This document shows positions 1 through 12,340 of a stretch of 64,000 nt of DNA, one piece after another. The notes below the pieces were generated by a model. The model searched no databases. It had not been told where the DNA came from and was given only the letters and a program-made list of their open reading frames with translations. How positions within the stretch are numbered: position 1 is the stretch's first letter; each line of letters begins with the position of its first letter. The stretch comes from Glossina fuscipes. Taxonomy: Eukaryota > Arthropoda > Insecta > Diptera > Glossinidae. The stretch covers positions 434,001-498,000 of the forward strand of contig NW_023998432.1 in the NCBI RefSeq assembly GCF_014805625.2, in the 5' to 3' direction. A program made the position numbers and the translations under genes.

Positions 1-825
1 TAATTAATCCTGCATCAAAAGAGACGCAGAGTACAAAAAATAATCTTTCAAAAAATGTCTATGCAGTGTGCTACTTTGATGAAGAAATTAAGGGAATTTG
101 TTTATTTATAAAATGGATAGCTCTTTATTTTTTAAAGCCAGATAGCTTTGGTTAGTTTCTTAAGACTTTCTGTTTGGCCTGACGGAACCCATTCCTAATC
201 CCCAAAACCGCGACAATCTTGATTTTGGTTCACGTTTTTGCACGACATATGCATAGATTCAAATTTCATCTATAGTGATGATACACAAATACGTGCGACT
301 CGTGATGGTTGGATATATTGGCATAAAAGTCTAAATAGGTAGACAGTACTACCAACAAAAAAAAAAAAATAAAAAAATAAATATATATAATTTCACATTG
401 TTGTGACTAAGATCTATTTCTGGGTATTTTAGTTATTGCAGGCACCTACAAAAAGTGAAATCTTTATTACTTATTATAAAATAGTTAAATATTTTTATAA
501 ATTTCTCAATTCCAGTTAAAGCGTCACTATACTCCTTTTATTTGTCTTTCAACGATATTGATTTCTCTAAAGGTCATGAAATCTAGAACCGCTTTATCGC
601 ATACTCTTCTCCATACTCTACTCCAACGAAATGTTTTCGTTAGTTATTCTACTGACAATTAGGCATACCAAATCATTAACTCTATTTCGGTTCTTAATTT
701 GATCATTTCTGAATATGGCAAGGTGGTAAGATAATTAAAGTGGAGTTGCGCGCCAAGGTTTGGAGACAAGTCATAAACTGACGAGCTATGCGATACTATT
801 TCAAATATGTTTAATTTTTTCTTCG
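1..825. other. AT-rich non-coding stretch
   Basis: No reading frame with recognisable protein similarity on either strand. An A-rich tract lies at about 356-390. Nothing else is supported here. Confidence 0.6.
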
Positions 826-829
826 AACT

Positions 830-1130
830 GGTTTTATATCCTACACCATATATGTTACAAGGGATATTAAGTTTGTCCGGACATATGTAGCACGCAAAAC
901 GGCTTAAGATAGACCTACTTTTTATTATGCCAACTGATTCGGATTCTTTTTCTAAGTTGATTTAAATCTGTTTGCCCGCCTGTCCGTCTGTCTGTCTGTT
1001 CGTCTGATGTCTGTCCTTGTAAATTTTTGTTCAAGCTATAGGCCGCAATTTTTAACGCTATTGACACTATTGAAAATGGTTTGTATCGGTCCACTTTTTC
1101 GCCCACTACCCATATAGTGCTCTATTTTGA
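830..1130 (-). repeat. Dispersed repeat D1, remnant copy
   Basis: In reverse orientation this stretch carries the D1 core: a run of CTGTCCGTCTG-like units near 975-1015, followed by a 'ggccgcaatttttaacg' segment and 'cactttttcgccca' near 1092-1110. Equivalent blocks recur at about 21.5, 39.1 and 50.65 kb in this window. A short ORF here (915-1106, -) is just translation of the repeat. No coding function is suggested. Confidence 0.5.
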
Positions 1131-3320
1131 AAAATCATTATATGGCTGTGCAATTTTTTAAACCCCTTCTGAACTGAAGCTCATATGACAAAAAGTAATT
1201 TAAGTAATAACTACTCAAGATAAAAAAATGGTGCTTATCCTATAAAAGGATTTTCGCGACAATTTTCGTTTTTTAAGGCAGAAAAGTATAATTTTAATTT
1301 TAAATAAAATTAATATTTCATTATGAAAATTGATCTACAGCAGCAGTTGGTTATAAAAATTAATTATGCTTCATTTTTGAACACCTTGGATACAATCATT
1401 CTTACGGAAAGTGAGCCTTTTATTTGCAAGGAGGTCGAATTTTTATCATACAGTTCTATAACAGTAAGTTCATTTAAAAACAGGGTATAATTTTAGTGGT
1501 ATATGACAAAAATAAGAATTGTGTTAGACAAACTGATGTAGAGTACTTAATAGTCGGCCTAGCCCGACCACAATATTTTCATTTGTTTCTCATTCTGTTG
1601 GAAGAATAACTTTCTTTTCCCATTGCTTAAGTGCGGAAATAGAAATTTCGCTGAGAATTGAAGAGGTCTGGCTGAGTCGAGTGTTTTACCAAAATGAGCG
1701 ACCAAAATCAGTTGTCACTCATTCAATAGATTTAATCATAATCTCTTGACTTTTAATTTAATTCTAAACTACAATCGTCCGTATTATTTAAAGTTCTTTA
1801 TATCTCTATCACCATTGATGAATTCTTATCGCGTCAGGCGTCTCTTATGGCAGCCATGTGAAGCCTTTTCTACTTGCCCTGCATAGTCACGATCTCCCAT
1901 ATTTGGGAGAAATTTGTTTTTACCATCCTCGCGCTGCGAATTTTTTAATTAATCTATGTACCATTACGTGTGGAAGAAGCAAAACATGAAGAATAGACGA
2001 CATTTGAAATATTATTTTTGTAATGTAACTGACAAAGCTTTTAAATTATTTGCACCAATTGTAGTTTCGTTTTGCCATTTTAAAAAAGCGGATCTCCTTT
2101 TTATCAATAATAAATGGCATAAATACTTAAAAGGAGGTAAAATTTACGTCGTAACATAAGAAAAAAATAAGCAATTATCGCTTTTCATTAATTAAAGTTG
2201 GATCTATGGCCCGATCTACATTTCGTCTTTCTGTTTATACCAGCCCGTGTGACAGAAACAGAGTAAAATGCACATGCTCTTGATCGTCAAATAATGTAGA
2301 TTAGGTTTATTATGTCCATTCATTGGTCTTTTGCCGTTTTGGTACGCTTGCGTCGGTTAAAAAAATGAAACAAATTCTTAGTTGATGGCTACAGGCTACG
2401 TATTGAAAATAGGGATGACACCCCACAGCAGTGCTTCCAAACTCAGAAAATAGGTAAAAAAACAATAGCTTACAATTTGTAGCAGATATTTCTAGATGAG
2501 CCACATTTGCAAATACCAGAACGTACCAGTACTCTCTAAACCGTTAAAGCAAGAATGGGGTCTACAAATTTTCGGAAAAGAGTAAAGAAAACTTTGAAAA
2601 TACCTTAGTGCAAATATTCCCGAGAGTTTGGCAACGGATCTGCGTAAAACAAATTCAGATTGTGATAATATATATTCAAGTTTCACTTTAAAGCGAATAT
2701 ATTATTATTATTATTATTATTGCGATTCGGCTCTATTTTAGAAAAGAAAATTAGGTATTGAGTTTAATAATTTTAACAAAGTAAAAGCTAAAATTTATAT
2801 TGCGTTCTGTAGGTGATTTCAGGATGACTATGCGATTAGTTCAAAGTGAATATAGATTAGTTTGAAATAAACCGGTGGCAATATATATTATAAAAAAACC
2901 TGGAAACAAGCCTCTCACAAGTTCATGTAGATCAGGTATCGTAGGAACTATAATTTTGGTTTTAACCAAGAGACAGACAAACATAATTTATGTTAAGCTT
3001 TTTTATGTCTTTTATATGTACTTCTGTGGATTATAAACATTTGATGCATTTAAAATATCTCCTGCTTTGGATATAAAAATATTTTCGGCATATGTACATA
3101 CACCTGAGTGAAATTTTTGGCATAGTTATGTACAAGAATGTGAAATATGGCAAATCTATGCGAAAATATTTTTTTATATTAATAAATGTTTGTGTGCGTT
3201 TTAAATTTCAATTCTTTACATATATATATAAGGAAATTATATTTGATAGGAGCCGAGCACCTTCCACCCATGTTTTAAAAAAAAGAAAGTAAGAAAAGAG
3301 TGAAATTTTAATCGGATTCA
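1131..3320. other. Non-coding stretch with one trinucleotide run
   Basis: Several ORFs of 60-67 codons occur (for example 1956-2159 + and 2310-2686 -), but their composition is that of random AT-rich DNA and none resembles a known family. The only structured element is the (ATT)n run near 2.7 kb. Confidence 0.55.
2698..2721. repeat. (ATT)n microsatellite
   Basis: About eight uninterrupted ATT units read directly from the sequence. Confidence 0.9.
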
Positions 3321-3324
3321 ATAG

Positions 3325-3790
3325 TTTGAGAGGGCGTGACCGATTTTTTACACTCTTGTACAGATACGAAATAACCTGGAAATGTTAACACATATCGGGA
3401 TATGACTAATAAGCAAAAGATTGATTTTTTGGATTTCGAAAACAGAGGTGTTTTTAGTTTATGTCGTACTGTGGGCGGGCGTCTGTCCGTTTACATTTCT
3501 TTTTAATACCAAATGTAAAGTCGATAGTTTTATTTTTGCAAATAGAAGACTGTTTAGCATAGACATTACGGTCACACATGGACCGACTGACAGACAAACT
3601 GGTTGGCGGGCAGGGTTAAATAAATAGATTCAGAATTTAATGCTGCTCAAGAATATATTTATTCTATGGCATCTCTGAAGCTCCCTTGTAGCTGCTAGAA
3701 ACGCTTGGTAAAATTAACATATCTCCGTCCTTCGGTGATGTGCATAAAGATTAGACAATAATTTTTTCTACATACTTTATGTGTACGCAA
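3325..3790 (+). repeat. Dispersed repeat D1, copy
   Basis: Forward-orientation D1 copy. It opens with 'gggcgtgaccgatttttt', passes through a 'gactaataagcaaaagattg' block and an 'aaaacagaggtgttttt' block, has a 'gaccgactgacagaca' core near 3580, and ends with 'gcatctctgaagctccct' near 3670. The same order of blocks is seen at 30.65-30.95 kb and 55.2-55.58 kb, which makes this a real repeat family rather than chance. Sequence identity is low and the copy is old. Confidence 0.55.
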
Positions 3791-3904
3791 CTCTCACGCT
3801 GGTTTGTTATCGATAAACCGAATTGATTTATTTGCTTTTAATATTTCCGTTAATAAAGAAGTGTTGGATAAATAACACCAACTTGCAGTGTTTGCACTCT
3901 TCAC

Positions 3905-3921
3905 TATTATTATTATTATTT
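3905..3921 (-). repeat. (TAA)n 3' tail of the I-clade LINE
   Basis: Five TAT/TTA units on the plus strand, about 95 bp beyond the ORF2 stop codon. Read on the element strand this is (TAA)n, the usual 3' terminus of I-type elements, and it marks the 3' boundary of the insertion. Confidence 0.75.
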
Positions 3922-4015
3922 TAATTTTAGACTAATGAAATAAATTCTTAAACTAAAAAAAATACATTGAGCACTAGCAACACAGGCTATCGGCTCTAAT
4001 TTAAATAAATGTACT

Positions 4016-7000
4016 TTAGATAATGAGCGTAGTAGTATTAATGAAGTAATATATAGAATTGATATACGATTCTGAAGCTGATTGTAGAATGTTCAAAGGG
4101 TTGATCGTTCCAAATGCAATACTTCTAGCCAAGGCGAAGTTGAGGCAGTCGCAGAGAATATGCTTCATAGTAAGAGTTTGTCCACAACAGCAGATTGGGG
4201 AAGAAGACTTCTTCAGGATCCATTGGTGAGTTGCAATTGTATGACCAAGGCGAATTCTCGAAAATGGATCTTGGTTTTCTCAACATTTGTTGGATATAAA
4301 GGTGGAGTTAATTGGTGGATAATGGAAGAGTAGTGTTGATGATGGTATTGTAAATTTCCTTCTGCAATTTTCTCTTTAAATTTTCTTCCAATGTATCTTT
4401 GAAGATCCAACTTTTCCCTGACATCATCCATAATTAGAGGAGCAGAAGCAGCATACTTTGCCGCTCGATCAGCCTGCTCATTTCCCAGTAAACCGATGTG
4501 ACTTGGTACCCATAACATTTTAATTTTTCCGTCGGGTCTAGTAATTATATTCCTTAATTTGTTGATGGTGCTCCATCTCGAAGTCGAAGGGTTCCGAATA
4601 GCTTGTAATACAGACAAACTGTCGGTAACAATGACGGTTTTGAGTTTGTTTTTATGGGCAAAGCTCGCAGCGTGAAGGATAGCTCTGGCTTCGATTGTGA
4701 AAGTTGAAGTACTTTCGTGAAATATGTGGCTGACAAGAACCCGTCCTGCAGCGTCTACCACCGCACAAGCGGGAGGCAGACCAGAAGATTTTGAACCGTC
4801 TGTGTACAAAAGATTCCAACCAGTATTGTCCAATACTTGGGTTTTCTCAGCTATTAGATTCCTGAAGACGTAATTTGGAGTATCTTCTTTCTTGTGCATA
4901 GACAGTGAGATGTTAAAAGAGCAGTCTTTCAAAATCCAGGGAGCTTTAACACCAAAAGAGCGGGAAATTTTTAAGGGAATGCTCAATTCCTTTGCGACGC
5001 ACAAACAATGGTCAATTGCAGATGGTGACTTTGGAATTTTCTTCGCAATAATAATCTTTCTTACGTCATCACCGAGAATAGATTTGTTTGAATTAAGAAG
5101 CTTGGGGACTATTTTAGCTTTTACCTCATGCAGTCTATTTTCTAAAGTTTGGAGACCAGTTTCAATTATAATATTATTTATGGGCGTCGTCCGAAAAGCA
5201 TAACAACTTGCACTGACGGCTTGGTGGTCGACCGGTTTAAGGATGTTGATATTAGATTTGAAGCTATTGCCATAAATTATCAAAGCATAGTCAATCTTGC
5301 TTAACACAAGCATTTTGGTAAGATAAGCAATAGTGTTAATATGCGCATGGCTTCTCCAAGCAACGTACTGTATGAAGTTCACTCTTGTTAAAATAAAGTT
5401 TTTTAACCGAAGACAGTGTGCTTTCCAACGATAATTGTTGGAAAAAGTGAGCCCGAGAATATGCAGCGTCTGCACGTTTAGTACTGGTAAGTCGTTAATA
5501 TGCATCAGTAGGTTTCCTGCATCGCACATTTGTTTTCGACAATTGTGCATTTTTTTGATTTTTGTATAGAAAGTTTAGCCACTGACGAGTTTGCCCATGT
5601 GGAGATCTCTCGTGCAATCGATTCAAGGATGTTGATTGCCTTCGTGTTGTCTTTTTCTTTTGTAAAAATGTATACATCGTCCTCGTAGAGACAATGTTCC
5701 ACTCTTGGTACACGGCAAAGAATTTTGCTAATTTCGTTGAAGGCGATCTGGAAAAGCGTGACAGAAAGAGGAGATCCTTGCGGAATACCATTCATTAGCG
5801 GAAAGGAATCAAAGAGATGATTGTTGATTCTAACTTAAAACCGCCGATGCGACATGAAGGATTTGATGTAGTTGAAAAATTTGGATCCAACATTCCATGA
5901 TTTCAAGAATCTTAAAATAATGTGTAGACCAACACTCTCAAATGCTTTTTCGAAATCAATCGAGAGCATTGTTACATGATTTCGTTTGGAAATTGCTTTG
6001 CTTGTAAAACAATCAATATGTAACAGAGCGTCGATGCACCCTCTACCCCGCTTCAAACCAACTTGTTGCTTTGTTATCAGGCTCTTGGATTCAAGAAACC
6101 AAGATAATCTAGATGTTATAATCTTTTCCAATACCTTTGAGAGGCAAGATAAAAGAGAGATTGGGCGATAATCCGATGCGATGGAGACATTTTTAGACTT
6201 TGGAATTGGAACAACTGCTGCCAGTTTCCGCATGTAGGGTATATGGCCAGTCAAAAATACCGTATTACATAGGTCCGGTAATTTCTCTTTACTTGAATTA
6301 AACAGCGCCCTGATCATTTGGTAGGAGATGCGGTCTAGACCAGGTGTCTTCCCCTTCGATTTGGAGAAACAACTTTCAAGTTCTAAGGTAGATATGCAAT
6401 TTTCCAAGAAGGTGGCACATCTGTCAATACAATTTGAAAGAGAAATTGGGGTCCTTTCATTTTCGATGAAAGCACTGGAAAAGTTACTGTCAGAGGAGTA
6501 TTCGCACCACACTTTTCCAAAGTAATTAGAAATCTCATCTACATCAGTTAAAGTTCCATTGGGAGTTCAGATGGCAGAGATTTCGTTCAGATTTGAAGTT
6601 CCATTAAGTCTGTTGATTTTGTTCCAGACAACTTTCATTGATGTATTTCTGTGAATTCCTCTCGAAAAAAGTTCGAAACTTAGTGCCTTTGATTTTCGTA
6701 GTTCCTTCCTGAATAGAGCATTGGCCTTTTTGTATAATAACAAGTGATTCTGATCAGGACATCTCTTAAAGCGGTGCCATAGATCCATTTTATTTTTCCT
6801 CAAAAACGAAAGTTGTTCCACCATGGAACCCTAGCTCGTTTAAAAGAGGTGTTGGATTGAGGAATAGAAAGATGAGCAGCCGTGCGAATCGCTTTAGACA
6901 TAATAGCAGCATCATGGTTGCAGTTTCCGTTAAATGGCTTTGAATTCAAAAATGACTCCACCTGTTTGGAGTAATTGATTCAATCCGCTTTATCTAGGAG

Positions 7001-7711
7001 GAATTTTGCCTGTTTTGCTGGAGTAGCAGAAGACATTGAAAGTTTAAGATCAATTATGATTGGAAAGTGATCACTATTATGTAGATAATCATAAATAGAC
7101 CAGGATACCAAAGGAAGAAGTGAGGGAGAGCAACATGTTAAATCAATACGTGAAAAAGTATGATGAGTTGAGAAGTGCGTTGGTTTTCCATCATTTAAAA
7201 CGCAAAGGTTGCTTTGAAAAAAGGCCTTTTCTAAAACAGTACCGCGAGTGTTGTTCACTGTTGAGCCCCAGATGGTATTCCAGCTGTTGAAATCGCCGCA
7301 TATTATTAATGGGGGGGACAATGCGGAGAATCAATTGTAGAATTCTTCCTGAGAAAACGATTGCGAAGGTGGAATATAGAGCGAAAGCACTGTAAATTTT
7401 ATATTTAACATTATTTGTATCGCTACGGCTTGTATATTTGAGCTTAAATTTATGCGTTTGTGAGGTATACTTGATTTTATAAAAACACCTACTCCTTGTT
7501 TGGAATATCAATTTTGATCAGCATTCGTGAAGTATCCAGTATATGATTTGGGTGGAATAGGATTAAAAGAGGTTCTACAATGGGTCTCTTGAAGCGATAT
7601 AAAGGTTGGACTGAGATCACTTATGAGTGTACGGAGTTTATCAAAATTATTAATAAGTCCCTTAATGTTCCATTGTAGAATTTTAAAAACTTTATTTAAT
7701 TGTAGTGACAA
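4016..7711 (-). pseudogene. ORF2 of I-clade LINE: endonuclease, RT, RNase H (broken)
   Basis: Would encode the enzyme that nicks target DNA and copies element RNA. Visible in order: endonuclease start (ILQWNIKGL, then SLQETH) at 7.70-7.59 kb; ICGDFNSWN and NSDHFPII at 7.3-7.05 kb; a VPWWNN linker near 6.81 kb; RT blocks (GKTPGLD, DYRPISLL, IDFEKAF) at 6.5-5.9 kb; NGIPQGSPLS and a YEDD box at 5.8-5.65 kb; RNase H in the 5550-4213 segment, with YTDGS, TIEAR, VTDSL and GNEQADRAA supplying D251, E287, D310 and D361 of that 445-codon segment, and VPSHIG. After a frameshift near 4.24 kb a second frame reads RIRLGHT, then CCCG and KHILCDC, the expected C-terminal metal-binding motif, stopping at 4016-4018. 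In-frame stops: TGA at 7508-7510, 7331-7333, 6980-6982 and 6567-6569; TAA at 5835-5837. Frameshifts: near 6815, 5520 and 4240. The open frame has no ATG near its 5' end. Confidence 0.88.
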
Positions 7712-7726
7712 GGAGTGGGAAGTAGG

Positions 7727-9046
7727 TTAAGTTGACATGTCAGCGTCTCCGTCGAAAATGCCACTATAAGAATTTTGCGTAAATAATTTGTTCTTACCAG
7801 CAGAATAATCTGTACTTAGTTGTTTGCGCAAATTTGAAGTGGAACGAGTGGGTACACGTGAATAATTTGAAATTGAAGATTGATTAGTGGATGAAAGAAT
7901 GGATTTTGGATGGATATTGGATTCATTGCAGCTTGTAATATGTTGACTAAAGTTGAGAGCCGAAGATTCTGGGGAATTTAGTTTATTAGATTTTAGCATA
8001 TATGTTGTTGTTTTAATTTTTTCAATATTTGGTGTTGGTTTGGTTTTTTTAATTTTATCTTTGGTGGCTGATGGAACTGATTTCGCAATATAATTTTTGG
8101 TTAATAGTGGCACAGGTTTTTCTTTGGAGGGAGTTGGCGTTAAAGGCTTACTAGGCTTCTTTTGCGAGGCAACAGCAGCGTAGGTATTACTTTTGCCAAT
8201 TCCTTGGGCTATAGATGGATTTCTTTCCCGGTATGTGCGTCGCGATTCGCTCATGCTACAGTAATTTTCTGTTTTGATTTTTACTGTTTCACGCATTTGT
8301 ATAAAACGTGGGCATTGTTTGCCTAACGCTGAGTGTTGATCATTGCACTTTATGCAGAAACTGCGGGTACAGCTTTCAACATATGGAGGAAGACCACAGT
8401 TAGCACAAGATGCAGCACTAGTGCATTTTTTTGCCATATGACCCAGGCGTTGGCAGTTTTTACACCTCATAGGATTTGGAATGTATAGTTCTACTTTGCA
8501 TTTATACCACATCAACTGTTCGCGGTAATCGTTAACGATCAAAAGTTAAAATAATCCTTCCTGTAGGAGAGCGTGTTTTTTCGTCATCATTCAGTTTGGT
8601 TAATTTATATACTTCAGTCACTTCTTGATTGCCCATTTTGCGAACAATTTTATCTTCCGGCACATGCTTTAAGCACAGGGCATAAATTACGCCTCTAACT
8701 GAGTTAAGTTTCTCATGCAGTTTAGCGGAAATAGCACATAGATTAGCTAAAGATTTGGACTTTTTGAGCTTTTCGGTTGCGCGCGGGTTCCCAGCGAGGA
8801 CCAGTAAATTCGCATCGCGTAGAATCGAGATGGAGTCGATGTATGTTGTAATGCTATCTAGAGCTTTTTTTATAGCAAAAGGTCTAATTTGGGAAACTGT
8901 TATTCTTGCATCGGTTGAAGAAATAACAATATATTTTTTATCAATAGGAGTTATGTCACTGAATTTTTCCTTTTTTTTCTTAGGGGGGATGTGTCAGCTA
9001 ATAGATGAAATCTATTCGAGTTTTTATCTGGCGGCCCCGGGGCCAT
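7727..9046 (-). pseudogene. ORF1 (gag-like, CCHC zinc knuckles) of I-clade LINE (broken)
   Basis: Nucleic-acid-binding protein that would coat element RNA. The likely start is the ATG at 9044-9046 (MAPGPPDKN); an upstream ATG on the same strand runs quickly into a stop. Frame is lost in a run of A residues near 8965-8985, after which a good frame reads KEKFSDITPIDKKY through KLHEKLNSVRG to GRIILTF. A second shift near 8540 leads into the segment containing IPNPMRCKNCQRLGH. Knuckle 1 is C-x2-C-x4-H-x4-C and intact; knuckle 2 (CANCGLPPY) has Y where the family has H; knuckle 3 is CIKCNDQH followed by KQC. The C-terminal part is rich in S, T, K and P. The TAA stop is at 7727-7729, and ORF2 continues in the same frame right after it. 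Confidence 0.8.
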
Positions 9047-9100
9047 TATGCCTTATGGTTGTCCATTGTTTATTATTTGTGAAATAACTACTCACTTGAA

Positions 9101-11815
9101 AAGGTTTGGGAAACTACTGAAGATAATGTCAAATGTTTTTAATTTTTTTTTTTGTATTTAAAGGAAACACGTACGGTATCCGCGATGATAAGTTTTAGCA
9201 ATAAACACACAAAAAGTTCAACAAATTTTAATAAGTTTGAAAACTTTTAAAAACGTATAACGCAATAGAGAAATTATATAAAAGAATAAATTGTAAAAAT
9301 TTTTTCACAAAGAGAAAAATATGACCACAGCGCTTGAACAGAGTTGCCGTTTTTTTTGTCACTTATTAAAAGGCAGAATATAATAAGTTATTTGGTGTGC
9401 ACTTGCGATAAATACGTAACGTTGAACGTTGAACATGGCTGAGCTTTTATTGGATAAAGTGAATCATATGGAGGCTCTGTTTAAGATGGTTTATGCATCT
9501 CTAAACTAACCGTATTTAATCAATGTAAATTTGAATTATAAAGGAAGCAAACTATATTCAGTTTAAGTCAAATATTTCGTATTAATAACCTTAATCTTAT
9601 TTTCGTAAGCATTTTATTGTCCCCAACTCCTTAAACAGTCTTTGAACAATATTTAAAATCTCTTATAGGCCGTAAATTGATGAAATTATTTTGAAAGTTG
9701 AAGTAATTCCTTAAAAATGCTAGAAGGGTCAGGTGTATTACGCCTTACTTCGAAAGAAACATTTAATAATAATTTATTTTAGTTGAATTTACGTGTGATA
9801 ACTATGCTTACAATAACGAAATGCAATAAAAACGAATAAGATGGTTGCATATAAATTGTAAATGACGAAAGTTTACTTCTTAATAAGAGTTATGTAGATA
9901 GGGAATAAATATGTTATTTTCGGACTTGGATCTGATCAGAATTTTTGAATTGAACATGTATGATATAATATACGAGAAATTTATTTATGCAGTTTGAATC
10001 GTTTAGAATCTAAAAAAAATTAAAGATATCGACCAAGTAAGTTTCAGTATTTCTAGCAGCAGAAGTTTTGAAAGAGTACGGATGTAGGAAGTACGTCTAA
10101 AGCTTATTTCGTTAAAGGAAGTGAAGGCTGGGCAGAGCAAAAAGCATATAAAATAAACTGCTTCTGATAAGTTAATGGAGAAGAGCTCGGATGAGATTAA
10201 GGATACGCAATTTTGATTAACTCTACGAATACTCTTTCATCATAGTTACTAAGGCTATGTAAAATTTCGTTGCAGATATTGTTAGAACCATTTTCAGTTA
10301 AAAAAGTTTTACTTGTCCGAGGTGGTGATTTCTTCTTAAACGGAACTTAGGTTCGTAATTTTTATGGTCACCCAAGTTGGATATTGAAACGTTTCCGATG
10401 CATCCAAATAAACTAGATAGAATCCACAAACCACATGTATACTTGGTCGGTATAAAAGGAATATTTGAAATAAGGCATATTAATCCTTTTGCGTTCCTCC
10501 CTGTCTACCCGCACAATGTAAACTGTTTGTAGAAAGAAAAAAGTTAAATTCTAACTTTCTCGTTCTTCTTCCTTTAGGTTAACTGCAAGAATCAGATAAG
10601 TCTTTTAGTGGCCTCGCTTACAAACTCAGAAAAGCAAACATTTACGTTCATTTTTAGCTTCGTTTTTACATATGCACGACTTCAGATCGATTGTGATAGG
10701 TATCAAAAATTCGGTCAAACAAAAACAAACAAACAAACAAATTTCCATGTCATTTTTTTTTTTTTTTGAATAAAGTTGATTGAACCTGGAAAGCATAGCG
10801 GAATGTCCTGCTAAGTGCGATACTTAATAAATTTGCTTTATATGGTTCCGAGAAATTAAGTGACTACAATACAAAATTGGTAGTATGGATACTCATTCAC
10901 TAAATAAATTCTGAATGAGTGCACTATCGACCTTCTCTTTGTGATCAATTTAAAGCTGCAAAGTGAGTTATTATTCTGAAATTACCATATATTTCCTTTT
11001 ACTTGTTCGCTCTTTCCATTTTTAATTACTTAACGCAGATATCCAGCCATGTACAAGCAAACAAATCTGTAAATTTGTCGATTTTACGTTTCGTCTTTTG
11101 TCCTTTTTTTGTTTTTGTTCTTTATGTTCACTTCGATTGATTAATATGATTTTTCTTTCAACGCCGTCTCAATTTTCAAGTCTTGTCTATGATTACGACC
11201 ATACACGTATAGGGATATATTTGGCCACACAAATGTGTGCATAAAAAGAAAAATATTTGTATACCCAGCCCACAGCGTGCATGTGGTCGAAATATCATGA
11301 ATACTTTCATTGAGAACTTATTGAACGTCAATCAAAACGTATTCGATTCTTTCCATTGTATCTTTCTCTTGATTATAATTTCTTACAAGCGTTCATTTAA
11401 GAGATAGGAGTCATTGGTAAAACTTTTTGTTTGTTTTATTTATCTTAAAGAATCGTTTCGTTTACACCCATGTTGTATAACAATTTTTTAATCTGCCGCT
11501 TAAAATTGGGGTTATGGTAACCTTATCGAAATGTTTGTAACACTTAAAAGAAAATTGCAAAACCTTCATCAAATACAAGTATGCTTCGACAGTATCAAAT
11601 CTGTTATTGATCTAAGTATGACCATCGGGCCACTCGTCTATTTGCCTATTCGTATGTCTGACTACTTGCATTAACAAAAATTATCACGTTGGCTTCCAAT
11701 CCGGTAAAAACACTGAAAGTTCTTGCAACTATGATAATATACATGTCAAATCAGTCAAAATACATGCTTACGGTATAACATAAGGTGAGGAGAATTTTGT
11801 TTTCAAAAGTAAAAA
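9101..11815. other. AT-rich non-coding stretch
   Basis: Beyond the possible 5' UTR of the I-clade LINE (up to about 9.35 kb, where 'aacagagttgccg' could mark the end) I see no gene. A (CAAA)n run at about 10719-10741 and a T run at about 10752-10767 are the only simple repeats. A 24-codon ORF at 9435 has no recognisable match. Confidence 0.5.
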
Positions 11816-11817
11816 AA

Positions 11818-12340
11818 CGCAAGTAAGAAAATTGTATCTGGTCGTAACCGAATTTTTTATACATACCGATGTTATCCTAAAAAAAGGCTAAGGAAAGGAG
11901 CTGCATTTTCATGCTTTATAAATGCAAGGACGCAGGTGATGTTTTCTATTTTAACAGTAAAAGTAAAAATTTATGTGGGGTATGTGTACAAATTTATGAG
12001 AAACAAGCAAAAAGCAGGGAAAGCAAAGATGTCCGATGGTTTTGTTGCATAGACATGTGGGCATAGATTATTTGCACTTTCTTCTGCAAATTTGTAGGCG
12101 ATATCTGAATATATACTACATATACGACGTAGTTGAGCAAACGGGCAGATGGACAGACGAATAGACGGACATGCTTACCTGCATTCCGAATTTGAAATTG
12201 TCGAAGATTTTATATTCTTTTTAGGGATTTTGAAGCTTATTTCTGCGCGTTATACATGCATTGAAGAAAAAATTGGGTATTAATATACCGTAAATTTGGA
12301 CTGACGTAGTCAATTTTATCAGAAATAACTCTTACGAAAT
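11818..12340 (+). repeat. Dispersed repeat D1, well-preserved copy
   Basis: Alignable by eye with 17240-17720 over most of its length. Shared landmarks in order: 'caagtaagaaaatt', 'ggtcgtaaccgaatttttt' (palindromic GGTCGTGACC in the partner), 'ctattttaacagtaaa', 'gcaaatttgtaggcgat', the core 'cagatggacagacgaa', 'ttccgaatttgaaattg', 'atttctgcgcgttata' and 'cattgaa'. The pair defines a D1 unit of at least 450 bp. No ORF is conserved between the two copies, so it is probably non-autonomous. Confidence 0.7.

Larger units (their letters stand above)
3903..9100 (-). mobile_element. I-clade non-LTR retrotransposon (LINE), near full length, inactive
   Basis: Reading leftwards on the minus strand the order is: gag-like ORF1 with CCHC zinc knuckles; ORF2 with APE-type endonuclease, reverse transcriptase, RNase H and a C-terminal cysteine-rich motif; a short 3' UTR; then a (TAA)n tail. 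RNase H plus a TAA tail is characteristic of the I clade. ORF1 begins near 9046, so the 5' UTR end must lie between about 9.05 and 9.4 kb; I could not place it or a target-site duplication exactly. Both ORFs carry multiple stops and frameshifts, so this copy cannot encode working proteins. The shadow ORF on the plus strand at 8755-9087 is not a gene. Confidence 0.88.

Noticed and set aside
4892..5203. 103-codon plus-strand ORF
   Set aside because: Antisense to the RT/RNase H region of ORF2; no independent similarity.
7191..7511. 106-codon minus-strand ORF overlapping the endonuclease
   Set aside because: The in-frame endonuclease reading (with two TGA codons) spans the same bases and carries family motifs; this alternative frame carries none.
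8755..9087. 110-codon plus-strand ORF
   Set aside because: It lies antisense to the ORF1 N-terminal region of the I-clade LINE, which has a coherent protein reading on the minus strand; this ORF is a shadow.
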